Assembly (NCBI RefSeq): GCF_003119115.1
Contig: NZ_CP022369.1
Span: 62,001-126,000, forward strand
Source: Azospirillum sp. TSH58
GTDB taxonomy: Bacteria; Pseudomonadota; Alphaproteobacteria; Azospirillales; Azospirillaceae
Reading direction: 5' to 3'
DNA length: 64,000 nucleotides
The notes under the pieces were generated by a model. It was not told the origin of the DNA, did no database searches, and saw nothing but the letters and a program-made list of their open reading frames with translations. The number at the start of each line of letters is the position of its first letter. The first letter of the stretch is position 1. Position numbers and translations under genes: made by a program. Positions 51,481-59,605 of the stretch are shown one piece after another.

Positions 51481-52586
51481 GCGCGCCCCAAACCCTCGTT
51501 CCCTTGGCCCTGGACCGGCTGGCGAAGCGCTACGGCGCCGCAGCGCCCGCCCTGGAGGCGCTGTCGTTGGACGTCGCGGGCGGGGAGCTGCTCGGCCTGA
51601 TCGGCCCGTCCGGCTGCGGCAAGACGACGGCGCTGCGCCTGATCGCCGGGCTGACCCCGGCCAGCGGCGGGCGGGTGCTGGTCGGCGGGCGGGACATCAC
51701 CGCCCTGCCCGCCCACGCCCGCGGCATCGGCCTGGTGTTCCAGAACTACGCGCTGTTCCCGCACATGACGGTGGCGGACAACGTGGCCTTCGGCCTGCGC
51801 ATGCGCGGCCTGCCGGCGGCGGAGCGGCGCGCCCGCACGGCGGAGGCGCTGGCGATGGTGCGGCTGTCCCATCTCGGCGGACGCAAGCCGCGCGCGCTGT
51901 CCGGCGGCCAGCAGCAGCGCGTGGCGCTGGCGCGCGCCCTGGCGATCCGGCCGACCCTGCTCCTGCTGGACGAGCCGCTGTCCAACCTGGACGCCGGGCT
52001 GCGGGCGGAGCTTCTGGCCGAGATCCGGGCGCTCCAGCGGCGGCTCGGCATCACCGCCCTGTTCGTCACCCACGACCAGGGGGAGGCGCTGGCCGTCTGC
52101 GACCGCATCGCCGTGCTGCGCGACGGCCGGCTGGAGCAGGTCGGCACCCCGCGGGAGGTCCACGACCGTCCGGCCAGCGGTTTCGTTGCCGGCTTCGTCG
52201 GGCGGACCAACCGCATCCCGGCGGAACGGCTGGCCGGCGGCGCGCTGCGCGTCGGCGGAACCCTGCTGCCGGTGGCATCGGACGGTCCCGCCGGGCCGGT
52301 CGCCCTGTTCGTCCGCCCGCACCGCATCCGTGTCGGAGCGGCCGGATGCGCGGGCGGCCTTCCGGCTGTGCTGCGCGGCACGGCCTTCCTCGGCGACCGC
52401 ATCGCCCTGTCGCTGGAGGTCGGCGGCGTGCCCGTCACGGTGGACTGGCCGGTGGAGGCCGCCCCTCCGGCGCCGGGGGCGGCCCTGGCGCCGGCCCTGG
52501 CGCCGGGGGAAACCGTGGCGCTGTCCTGGGACCCCGCCGACATGGCGGTCTTCGCCGCGACCGGCCCGGCGGACGCTCCACCATGA
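51477..52586 (+). CDS. ABC transporter ATPase, PotA-like
   Basis: This 369-residue ATPase has Walker A LIGPSGCGKTT, Q-loop FQNYALFPHMTVADN, signature LSGGQQQR, Walker B LLLLDEPLSNLDAG and switch His FVTHDQGEAL. The C-terminal ~110 residues form a TOBE domain (VALFVRPHRIRVG). The ATG overlaps the receptor stop, and the 3' end overlaps the first permease gene. Confidence 0.93.
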   Translation: MSAPQTLVPLALDRLAKRYGAAAPALEALSLDVAGGELLGLIGPSGCGKTTALRLIAGLTPASGGRVLVGGRDITALPAHARGIGLVFQNYALFPHMTVADNVAFGLRMRGLPAAERRARTAEALAMVRLSHLGGRKPRALSGGQQQRVALARALAIRPTLLLLDEPLSNLDAGLRAELLAEIRALQRRLGITALFVTHDQGEALAVCDRIAVLRDGRLEQVGTPREVHDRPASGFVAGFVGRTNRIPAERLAGGALRVGGTLLPVASDGPAGPVALFVRPHRIRVGAAGCAGGLPAVLRGTAFLGDRIALSLEVGGVPVTVDWPVEAAPPAPGAALAPALAPGETVALSWDPADMAVFAATGPADAPP

Positions 52587-53434
52587 CCGCTCCCCGCCCC
52601 CTGTCCCTGGCCGGGCTGGTCCTTCCGGCGCTGGCCGTCAACCTGCTGGCCTTCCTGTGGCCGATGCTGACGCTCGCCGGCTACGCCTTCCGCGAGGGGG
52701 CCGCCGGGGGCGTGGTCGGCGACGGCTGGACCCTGGCGAGCTGGGGCAAGGTGCTGGGCGACGGCTGGTACGCCGCGGTGGCGCTGCGCACGGCGGGGCT
52801 GGCGGCCGGGGTGGCGGCGCTGTGCCTGCTCGCCTCCTATCCGCTCGCCCTGTTCATCCACCGCAGCCCGCCGCCCTGGCGCAACCGGCTGGTGGTGGTC
52901 TGCGTGGCGCCGCTGCTGCTGTCCGCGGTGGTGCGCACCTACGGCTGGATTCTCATCCTGGGCGACCGGGGATTCCTGCCCGGCCTGCTGCGCCCGCTGG
53001 GGATCGAGCCGCCGCCGCTGGTCTTCAACACGACCGGGGTGGTGATCGGGCTGGTCGAGATCCTGATGCCCTACATGATCCTGTCGCTTCTGGCCGGTTT
53101 CGGGCGCGTCCTGCCGGAGTACGAGGAGGCCGCCGCCAGCCTGGGCGCGCCGCCCCTCGCGGTGTTCCGGCACGTCGTGCTGCCGCTGAGCGCGCCGGGG
53201 GCGCTGCTCGGCCTGCTGCTGACCTTCGTGCTGACGGTCGGCAGCTTCGTGACGCCGAAGCTGCTGGGCGGCGGGCGGGTGCCGCTGGTCGCGACCGAGA
53301 TCCAGGACCAGGCGGCGGTGACCCTGGACTGGCCGGTGGCGGCGGTGCTGTCGCTGCTGACCCTGCTGCTGTTCGGCGCGCTGGTCGCCGCCTATGGCGC
53401 CGTCGCCCGGCGGATCGAGGAGGCGGCGCGATGA
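52583..53434 (+). CDS. ABC transporter permease, PotB-like
   Basis: This 283-residue permease has six membrane helices, VRTYGWILILGDRGFLP (PotB-type) near 112-128 and the EAA loop YEEAAASLGAPPLAVFRHVVLPLSAPG in consecutive parts. GSFVTPKLLGGG near 220 is family-typical. It overlaps both neighbours by four bases. Confidence 0.93.
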   Translation: MTAPRPLSLAGLVLPALAVNLLAFLWPMLTLAGYAFREGAAGGVVGDGWTLASWGKVLGDGWYAAVALRTAGLAAGVAALCLLASYPLALFIHRSPPPWRNRLVVVCVAPLLLSAVVRTYGWILILGDRGFLPGLLRPLGIEPPPLVFNTTGVVIGLVEILMPYMILSLLAGFGRVLPEYEEAAASLGAPPLAVFRHVVLPLSAPGALLGLLLTFVLTVGSFVTPKLLGGGRVPLVATEIQDQAAVTLDWPVAAVLSLLTLLLFGALVAAYGAVARRIEEAAR

Positions 53435-54291
53435 CGGGCGCAGTGACAGGGGCGGTGACCGGCTCGATCCTGCGGGTCCTGCACGGGCTGCTGGTTGCGG
53501 CGCTGGCGGCCTTCCTGCTGGCGCCGGTCCTGCTGGTCTTTCCCATGTCGCTGTCGGCGGACGCCGACCTGTCCTGGCCGCCCTCGGGCTGGAGCCTGCG
53601 CTGGTACGCCGCCCTGCTGGCGGACGACGCGATGATCGCGGCGCTCGGCAACAGCCTGCTGCTGGCGGCGGCGGTGACCGCGCTGGCCCTGCTGATCGCC
53701 TTTCCCGCGGCGCTGGCCCTGGCGCGCGGGCGGCTGGCGGCGCTGGCCGTGCTGCTGACCCTGCCGCTTCTGCTGCCCTCCATCGTGCTCGGGCTGGCGC
53801 TGCTGGTCCTGTTCGTCCGGCTGGGGCTGGTGGGAAGCTGGCCGGGCATGGCCGTGGCCCATCTGCTGATCACCCTGCCCTACGCGCTGCGGGTGCTGGA
53901 GACGGCGCTGCGCGCCCTTCCCCCCGGCGTGGAGGAGGCCGCGGCCAGCCTGGGCGCCCGCCCGGCGGCGGTGGCGCTGCGCATCACCCTGCCGCTGGTG
54001 GCACCCGGCCTCGCCGCCGCCGCCATCCTGGTCTTCCTGGTGTCCTTCGACGAGGTGGTGGTCTCGCTGTTCGTCGCCGGGCCGCGGCTGACCACCCTGC
54101 CGGTCGCGCTCTACCGCCATGTGGAGAGCCGCAGCGACCCGCTGGTGGCGGCGGTGGCGGCCCTGCTGGTGCTGGGCACGCTGGCTCTGGTGATCGCCCT
54201 GGAGCGGCTGGTCGGGCTGCGCCGCGCGCTTGGCGAGAAGGCGGAGGGCGGCAAGGCGGAGGGCGATAAGGCGGAGGGGGGTGGCCCGTGA
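53431..54291 (+). CDS. ABC transporter permease, PotC-like
   Basis: This 286-residue permease has six helices and the EAA loop VEEAAASLGARPAAVALRITLPLVAPG in consecutive parts, followed by VSFDEVVVSLFVAGPRLTTLP, the PotC motif. Both ends are low-complexity: MTGAVTGAVTG at the start and KAEGG-KAEGD-KAEGG at the end, so the tails are probably dispensable. Confidence 0.92.
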   Translation: MTGAVTGAVTGSILRVLHGLLVAALAAFLLAPVLLVFPMSLSADADLSWPPSGWSLRWYAALLADDAMIAALGNSLLLAAAVTALALLIAFPAALALARGRLAALAVLLTLPLLLPSIVLGLALLVLFVRLGLVGSWPGMAVAHLLITLPYALRVLETALRALPPGVEEAAASLGARPAAVALRITLPLVAPGLAAAAILVFLVSFDEVVVSLFVAGPRLTTLPVALYRHVESRSDPLVAAVAALLVLGTLALVIALERLVGLRRALGEKAEGGKAEGDKAEGGGP

Positions 54292-54305
54292 GGGGACCGA
54301 ACCGC

Positions 54306-55178
54306 CTACTTGCGCCGCCCCGCCGGGCGCCGGGCGCCGGGCACATCTCCGGACGCGGCGGTGATGTCGCCGATCAGCACCGACAGCTCGGCGGCCATGT
54401 CGCGCAGCATCGGCCCGACCTCCGCCCGGATCTTCGCCTCGGTGAAGTCGGTCGCCGCCCCGGCGCAGCCGAGCAGATACACGGTCCGGCGGCCCGGCAC
54501 GCGCAGCGGCACCGACACGCCGTTGATGAGCGCCTGCGACGTCCCGCAATTCACCACGAAGCCGTCGCGGGCGTAATCGGCCATGGCGCGGGCGATGTCC
54601 TCCAGCAGCCGGGGACCGCCCTCCTGCTCCGCCACCTTCAGCTCGGCCAGCAGCTTCGCCCGCTCCTTCTCCGTCAGGGCGGCGAGGTGCGCCCAGCCGA
54701 TGGCGGAGCGCGACAGCGACACGGTGGAGCCCGCCGACAGGTTCAGCGTCAGCATGGTTTCCGCCTGCCAGCGCTGGAGCAGCAGCACGCCGTCCCGCTC
54801 GCGCAGGCCGAGGGAGGCCGCCCCGCCGAACCGCTCGGCGATGCGGCGCAGGTAGGGGTTCACCGCGTCGGCGAAGCCCAGGTTGCCGAGCGCCGCGAAG
54901 CCGAGCGCCAGGACCGCCGGACCGACCGACAGCTTCCGGCTGGCGGGGTCGGACAGCAGATAGCCGCATTCGATCAGCGTGTGGCTGAGCCGCCAGACGC
55001 TGGGCTGCGGCAGGCCGGTCATGGCGGCGATCTCCACCGTCGTCAGCTCCCGCCGGTTCAGCGAGAAGCAGCGCAGGATCTCCAGCCCGCGGGCGAGCGC
55101 CGTGACGAACTGCCGGTCCTTGGCGCCGTCCTCCTGCGCCTCGCCCTCTTTCGGTTCCCTGGCGGCGGCCTTCGGCAT
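54306..55178 (-). CDS. IclR-family transcriptional regulator
   Basis: This 290-residue regulator has the winged-helix N-terminus FVTALARGLEILRCFSLNRRELTTVEIAAMTGLPQPSVWRL in consecutive parts at about 22-62, and a GAF-like effector domain ending GVSVPLRVPGRRTVYLLGCAG. GGAGAG precedes ATG 55178; longer frames upstream are not supported. It is convergent with the importer genes and divergent from the orphan binding protein, with a palindrome TTTGCAATGCAAA between. It could regulate the hyu operon, the orphan receptor, or both. Confidence 0.92.
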   Translation of the reverse strand: MPKAAAREPKEGEAQEDGAKDRQFVTALARGLEILRCFSLNRRELTTVEIAAMTGLPQPSVWRLSHTLIECGYLLSDPASRKLSVGPAVLALGFAALGNLGFADAVNPYLRRIAERFGGAASLGLRERDGVLLLQRWQAETMLTLNLSAGSTVSLSRSAIGWAHLAALTEKERAKLLAELKVAEQEGGPRLLEDIARAMADYARDGFVVNCGTSQALINGVSVPLRVPGRRTVYLLGCAGAATDFTEAKIRAEVGPMLRDMAAELSVLIGDITAASGDVPGARRPAGRRK

Positions 55179-55293
55179 GCTCTCTCCCCGGCGGCGGTGG
55201 CTTCGCTGGCGCCGATGACTACTGCCCGAATTCACTATTTGCAATGCAAACATCGTTCGTCCGTCCGACGGCTTATCCAACGGAGTTCCGGCC
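55179..55293. promoter_or_regulatory. Divergent IclR / binding-protein promoter with palindromic operator
   Basis: TTTGCAATGCAAA at 55238-55250 is a perfect 6-1-6 palindrome in the middle of the 115-base gap. Its position suits autoregulation by the IclR protein and control of the divergent binding-protein gene. Confidence 0.55.
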
Positions 55294-56301
55294 ATGGTTT
55301 CTCGTCGTCTCTTCCTCGGCGGAGCAGCCGCCGCCCTCGCCACCCCTCTTGCCGCGGCCAGGGGCGAAGCGCCGCGACGGCTGCGCATCGGGACGCTGCG
55401 CCCCATCTCCTCCGCCCCGCTGTTCCTGGCGCACGACCTCGGCTATTTCGCGGAGGCCGGGTTCGAGCCGGAACTGGTCTTCTTCGACGCCGCCCAGCCC
55501 ATCGCGGTCGCGGCGGCGGGGGGTGACATCGACATCGGCTGCTGCGCCTTCACCGGCGGGCTGTTCAATCTGGCGGGCAAGCGGGCGCTGACCGTGGTCG
55601 CCGGCGGCAGCCCGGAGGCGCCGGGCTTCCCGCTGGTCGGCTATCTGGCCGGACGGGCCGCCTTCGAGTCCGGGCTGACCAGCCTGCGCGACTTTCCCGG
55701 CCGGTCGGTGGCGATCACCCAGGTCGGGTCCAGCTACCACTACTCCCTGCATCTGCTGGCGCGGAAATACGGCTTCGACCTGGGGACGGTCCGGCTCCAG
55801 CCCTTGCAGAGCCTGTCCAACATGACCTCCGCCCTGACCGGCGGGCGGGTCGACGCGGCGCTGCTGCCGACCACCATCCTGCCCGATCTGGTGCGGTCGG
55901 GAGCCGCCCATCTGCTCGGCTGGGTGGGGGACGAGACGCCCTGGCAGATGTGCGGGGTCTTCGTGTCCCAGCGGGTGGCCGCCGACCGCGCCCTGGCGGC
56001 GCGCATCCTCCAGGTCTACCGGCGCGGCTGCGAGACCTATGCGGGAACCCTGCTGGCCGCGCGGGTGAACGGCACCGCCCCCATCGACGCCGCCACCCGC
56101 CCCCTGCTGGAGGTGCTGGCCCGCCACTCGCGCCAGCCGGTGGAGCGGATCGCCGAGACGCTGCCCTTCATCCGCGCCGACGGCAAGCTGATCCTCGACA
56201 GCGTGCAGGACCAGATCGACTGGATGGCCGCCACCGGGCTGGTGTCCGAGCGCTATCCGGTCCGCAGCATCGTGGACGCCGATTTCGGTTACATCGCCTG
56301 A
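55294..56301 (+). CDS. NMT1/SsuA-like ABC substrate-binding protein, orphan
   Basis: This 335-residue secreted protein begins SRRLFLGGAAAALATPLAAA, a Tat-type signal. The mature part has LRIGTLRPISSAPLFLAHDLGYFAEAGFEPEL in consecutive segments and GDIDIGCCAFTGGLFNLAG, as in NMT1-like receptors. No permease or ATPase follows. It could use the Ssu-like transporter at 32662-34430 or act as a sensor. The divergent IclR regulator likely controls it. Confidence 0.88.
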   Translation: MVSRRLFLGGAAAALATPLAAARGEAPRRLRIGTLRPISSAPLFLAHDLGYFAEAGFEPELVFFDAAQPIAVAAAGGDIDIGCCAFTGGLFNLAGKRALTVVAGGSPEAPGFPLVGYLAGRAAFESGLTSLRDFPGRSVAITQVGSSYHYSLHLLARKYGFDLGTVRLQPLQSLSNMTSALTGGRVDAALLPTTILPDLVRSGAAHLLGWVGDETPWQMCGVFVSQRVAADRALAARILQVYRRGCETYAGTLLAARVNGTAPIDAATRPLLEVLARHSRQPVERIAETLPFIRADGKLILDSVQDQIDWMAATGLVSERYPVRSIVDADFGYIA

Positions 56302-56431
56302 CCGCCGCTAAATTAAACTAATAAATAATGTTGTTTGTCAGCAAATCACACTTTTTATGGAAGAGGAGAGCGGGATCGCCTATCCTTGCGGCACAGCCTT
56401 CCGTTTCCATCGCCAGCCGGGTGTATCCAGC
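56302..56431. promoter_or_regulatory. A+T-rich promoter region before the short XRE gene
   Basis: The stretch 56310-56365 is strongly A+T-rich. No symmetric operator stands out. The frame of the next gene is open from 56357, but ATG 56432 matches the usual start of PuuR-like proteins. Confidence 0.35.
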
Positions 56432-56668
56432 ATGCTCGACATCGGAAGAAAGTTGCAGGATCTGCGCGAGGCGCACGGCCTGTCACAGCGCGCCCTGGCG
56501 CGCCGGGCGGGCATCAGCAACGCCTTGATCTCGCTGATCGAGAAGGAGAAGACCAGCCCGTCCGTCGCGTCGCTGAAGAAGATCCTCGACAGCTTCCCCG
56601 TCGAACTGTCCGACTTCTTCGCGCCGCGCCCGGACGCGCCGCCCAAGACCGGCGCGCCGCGGAAGTAA
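56432..56668 (+). CDS. Short XRE regulator, PuuR-like HTH without cupin domain
   Basis: This 78-residue protein is nearly all helix-turn-helix: MLDIGRKLQDLREAHGLSQR, then RAGISNALISLIEKEKTSPS and LKKILDSFPVELSDFF. That matches the N-terminal half of PuuR-type regulators, which normally go on for about 100 more residues as a cupin. Here it ends PRPDAPPKTGAPRK and a stop, and the LysR gene end follows directly. It may be a functional mini-regulator or a remnant. Confidence in coding is high, in function low. Confidence 0.8.
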   Translation: MLDIGRKLQDLREAHGLSQRALARRAGISNALISLIEKEKTSPSVASLKKILDSFPVELSDFFAPRPDAPPKTGAPRK

Positions 56669-56676
56669 CCGTCCCC

Positions 56677-57597
56677 TCAACCGGCCGGTGCGGGGCCGGC
56701 GGCGAACTCCGCGGCGAACTCCGCCGTGAACAGCGCGACCAGATGCTCGATCACCGCCCGGACCCGCGGCACGTCGCGCAGGTCCGGGTGCAGCACCAGC
56801 CACCCCTCGCGCTCCAGCGGCGGGGCGTCGCAGGGCACCGGCAGCAGGTCCGGCTCCCCCGCCGCCAGCCAGTAGGGCAGCAGCGCCACCCCGAATCCCG
56901 CCTTCGCCGCCGCGAGCTGGGTCTGCAGGCTGTTGGAGCGGAAGGCGACGCGGCGCCCGGCCATGTGGCGGGCCAGCCAGACCGCCTCCGGCAGGTCGGC
57001 CAGAGCCTCGTCGTAGCCGATCACCGTGTCGGGCGCCCCGGCGGCCGCGAACAGGCCGTAGCCCATGGTGGCGAGCCGCCGCGCGATCAGGTCGCCGCGC
57101 TGCGGCCGGGCGAGCCGGATGGCGATGTCGGCCTCCCGCCGCGCGAGGCTGAGCGAGCGGTTGTCCACCGTCACCTCCAGGTCGATTCCCGGATGGCGGG
57201 CGCGGAACGGCCCCAGCCGCGGCATCAGGAAACGGTCGGCCAAAGCCTGGGTGGTGGTCAGCCGGACGGTGCCGGTCAGCCCGGCCTCCCGCCCGCCCTG
57301 GCTCGACACCTGGCGCAGGATGGCCAGCGCCCGCTCGTCCATCCCGTCGGCCAGCGCGAAGACCGCCTCGCCGTCGGCGGTCAGGCTGTAACCGTCGGCC
57401 CGCCGATCCACCAGACTGCGGCCCAGCCCCTCCTCCAGCGCGGCGACCCGGCGCCCGACCGTCGCGTGGCTGATCCGCAGCGCGCGGGCCGCCGCCGACA
57501 GGCTGCCGGTGCGGGCCAGCTCCAGGAAGATGCGCAGATCGTCCCAGTTCAGGGTGCCCATCTGTTTCGGGGTGCCTGTCTGTTTATGAACAGTCAT
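56677..57597 (-). CDS. LysR-family transcriptional regulator
   Basis: This 306-residue regulator has the LysR HTH DDLRIFLELARTGSLSAAARALRISHATVGRRVAALEEGLG in consecutive parts and a periplasmic-binding-protein-like effector domain. The first 12 residues come from an 18-bp duplication, so Met13 (MGTLNWDDL) at 57561 may be the real start. It is divergent from the isochorismatase-family gene, the usual target arrangement for LysR regulators. Confidence 0.9.
   Translation of the reverse strand: MTVHKQTGTPKQMGTLNWDDLRIFLELARTGSLSAAARALRISHATVGRRVAALEEGLGRSLVDRRADGYSLTADGEAVFALADGMDERALAILRQVSSQGGREAGLTGTVRLTTTQALADRFLMPRLGPFRARHPGIDLEVTVDNRSLSLARREADIAIRLARPQRGDLIARRLATMGYGLFAAAGAPDTVIGYDEALADLPEAVWLARHMAGRRVAFRSNSLQTQLAAAKAGFGVALLPYWLAAGEPDLLPVPCDAPPLEREGWLVLHPDLRDVPRVRAVIEHLVALFTAEFAAEFAAGPAPAG
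57580..57593. promoter_or_regulatory. Palindrome at the LysR/isochorismatase divergent start
   Basis: CTGTTTATGAACAG is a perfect 5-4-5 inverted repeat at the LysR 5' end, inside the longer start. It suits a LysR or other dimeric regulator site and argues that Met13 is the true LysR start. Confidence 0.4.
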
Positions 57598-57681
57598 TGC
57601 GCAAACCTATCGAATGTCCGGCCAAAAGCACACAGGGCACACTGCGCCCCGACCCTTCCTTTTTCCGGAGCCGCAACCACC

Positions 57682-58284
57682 ATGAGCGCCACCCCGAAGA
57701 CCCTGCTCGCCCTCGCCGGAGCCCCCGCCACGCCGAGCCCGCTCGACTCCGCCGTGCTGGTGCTGATCGACGCCCAGCGCGAATACACCGAGGGCGCCCT
57801 TCCCCTGGTCGGGGTGGAGGCCGCGGTGGCCGAGGCCGCGCGTCTGCTGGAACTGGCGCGCAAGGCCGGTACCCCGGTCTTCCACATCGTCCACCACGGC
57901 AAGCCCGGCGGCGCCCTGTTCAACCCGGAAGGCCCGCTGTCCGGCATTGTCGCCCCGCTGATCCCGCTGGACGGCGAGACGGTGGTGGTGAAGCACCTGC
58001 CCAACGCCTTCGCCGGGACGGACCTCGACGCCCTGATCCGCGCCACCGGGCGCAAGGAGCTGATCGTCGCCGGCTTCCAGACCCACATGTGCGTCAGCAG
58101 CACGGTGCGCGCCGCCCTCGACCTCGGCTGGCGGACCACGGTCGTGGACGCGGCCAGCGCCACCCGCGACCTCCCCGACGGGGCCGGCGGCGTGATCCCG
58201 GCCGAGGCGCTGCACCGCGCCAACCTCGCCGCCCTGGCCGACCGCTTCGCCGTGGTGGTCAAGGACAGCCGCGCCTGGGCGTAA
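57682..58284 (+). CDS. Isochorismatase-family cysteine hydrolase
   Basis: This 200-residue hydrolase has the family triad: Asp30 in VLIDAQREY, Lys104 in VVVKHLPNAF and Cys137 in THMCVSSTVRAA. Members include nicotinamidase, N-carbamoylsarcosine amidase and other amide hydrolases. Because hydantoinase and sarcosine oxidase genes are in the same window, N-carbamoylsarcosine or a similar ureido acid is an attractive substrate; this is inference. A weak GGAG site precedes the ATG. Confidence 0.9.
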   Translation: MSATPKTLLALAGAPATPSPLDSAVLVLIDAQREYTEGALPLVGVEAAVAEAARLLELARKAGTPVFHIVHHGKPGGALFNPEGPLSGIVAPLIPLDGETVVVKHLPNAFAGTDLDALIRATGRKELIVAGFQTHMCVSSTVRAALDLGWRTTVVDAASATRDLPDGAGGVIPAEALHRANLAALADRFAVVVKDSRAWA

Positions 58285-58309
58285 GGACGGCGCGAGGCGG
58301 GTTGGCGGG

Positions 58310-59209
58310 TCATGGCGGGTCCTGCCACAGGGTCTCCTTCCACACGGCCCGCACCGCCGCCCGCAGGGCCTGGAGCGCCGGCTCGCCCTCCTTGTCCAGC
58401 GGCAGGATCAGATGGAGGTGGCTGCGCAGGGCCTCGCCGGGCCACAGCGCCACCTCCCCCGCCGCCGCCGCCGCCAGCGCCTGCTCCTCGCGCAGCAGGG
58501 CGAGGCCCAGCCCTTCGGTCACCAGCCCCTTCAGGGCGCTTTCCTGATCGACCTCGATGATCGTGCCGGGGGCGACGCCGTTCCGGGCGAAGGCCCGCGC
58601 GGCGATCAGGTGGAAGCTGCAGCGCGGCGGCGTACCGACCCAGGGCAGGGCGGCCAGATCGCTCCAGCCCGCCCCGGCCAGCCGGTCCCGCCAGCCAGCC
58701 GGCCCGACGACGCGCAGCCGCACTGGCGCCACCGGCAGATGGCGCAGCGCCCGGTCGGGCCGCTCCTCCAGCACGAAGCCGGCGTCCAGGCGCCCGTCCT
58801 GCACCTGATCCGCCACGTCGGCGGACAGGTGGTGCGACACCCGCAGGCGCAGCCGGGGGTGCGTGGCCAGCAGGGTGGACAGCAGCGTCCCCAGCCGCAA
58901 CGCCGCCGGATCGCTGGCGATGCCCAGGGCGAGCGGCCCGGCGGCGTCGCCCTGCAGGCCGCGGGCGCGGTTGACCAGCGTCTTGGCGGCGTCGAGCGTG
59001 CGCTCCGCCTCCTCCAGCAGGATCAGCCCCTCGCGGGTCAACTGCATGCCCTTGGCCGTGCGTTCGAACAGCACGGTGCCAAGCTCCTCCTCCAGCAGCT
59101 TGATGTGCCCGCTGACCGCCGGCTGGCTGAGCAGCAGGATCTGCGCGCTTCGGGTCAGGCTGCCCTCGCGCGCCACGGTCGCGAAGGTCTTCAAATGGTG
59201 CAGTTCCAT
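58310..59209 (-). CDS. LysR-family transcriptional regulator
   Basis: This 299-residue regulator starts MELHHLKTFATVAREGSLTR and has the HTH SQPAVSGHIKLLEEELGTVLF at about 29-49. Start ATG 59209 gives the standard LysR N-terminus; the open frame upstream is discarded. It is divergent, across 396 bases, from the decarboxylase-fold gene and ligase-exporter fusion, which it probably controls. Confidence 0.92.
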   Translation of the reverse strand: MELHHLKTFATVAREGSLTRSAQILLLSQPAVSGHIKLLEEELGTVLFERTAKGMQLTREGLILLEEAERTLDAAKTLVNRARGLQGDAAGPLALGIASDPAALRLGTLLSTLLATHPRLRLRVSHHLSADVADQVQDGRLDAGFVLEERPDRALRHLPVAPVRLRVVGPAGWRDRLAGAGWSDLAALPWVGTPPRCSFHLIAARAFARNGVAPGTIIEVDQESALKGLVTEGLGLALLREEQALAAAAAGEVALWPGEALRSHLHLILPLDKEGEPALQALRAAVRAVWKETLWQDPP

Positions 59210-59605
59210 GAGCGTTCCGCCGTCCGGCTTGCCCTCCCCCCGGCACGGTCGCCGGGACAGCATCATACGATACCGCAAGTGTCTTTGCACAAGATTCAGC
59301 CATCCCGCGGCGTTAAGAATATTTTACAGCCATCGACGACAATCAATGACTCAAACATACAGAGTATTTACGCGAACACTCGGCGATGATTTGTTTTCAT
59401 CATTATTTAAAAACACATTCGTATGGATCGGCTCACCCATCAATTTCTGCGATATTGGGGCTCGGAATTATTTATTGGACAGTGGTCGGGCCTTCGACTG
59501 AATTCTCTATCGGATCACTGCGTAAATATATTCAAACAACATGCAGGATCGGTGCTTCACACGGACGCCTTCCCAGTGGAGGCCGCCACCACGAGCGAGT
59601 TCCCA
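59210..59605. promoter_or_regulatory. 396-base A+T-rich divergent region LysR / PLP enzyme
   Basis: Strongly A+T-rich from 59310 to 59560. GATGA-N7-TCATC at 59386-59402 is an inverted repeat within a T-rich block, a possible LysR-type site. The plus-strand frame is open from 59423, but its codons (residues such as QFLRYWGSELFIGQWSGLR) do not resemble the following enzyme and base composition is non-coding. Confidence 0.45.

Noticed and set aside
59423..59605. N-terminal extension of the decarboxylase-fold enzyme
   Set aside because: The extra 61 codons lie in A+T-rich promoter-like DNA, have no homology features, and coding composition begins only near 59606.
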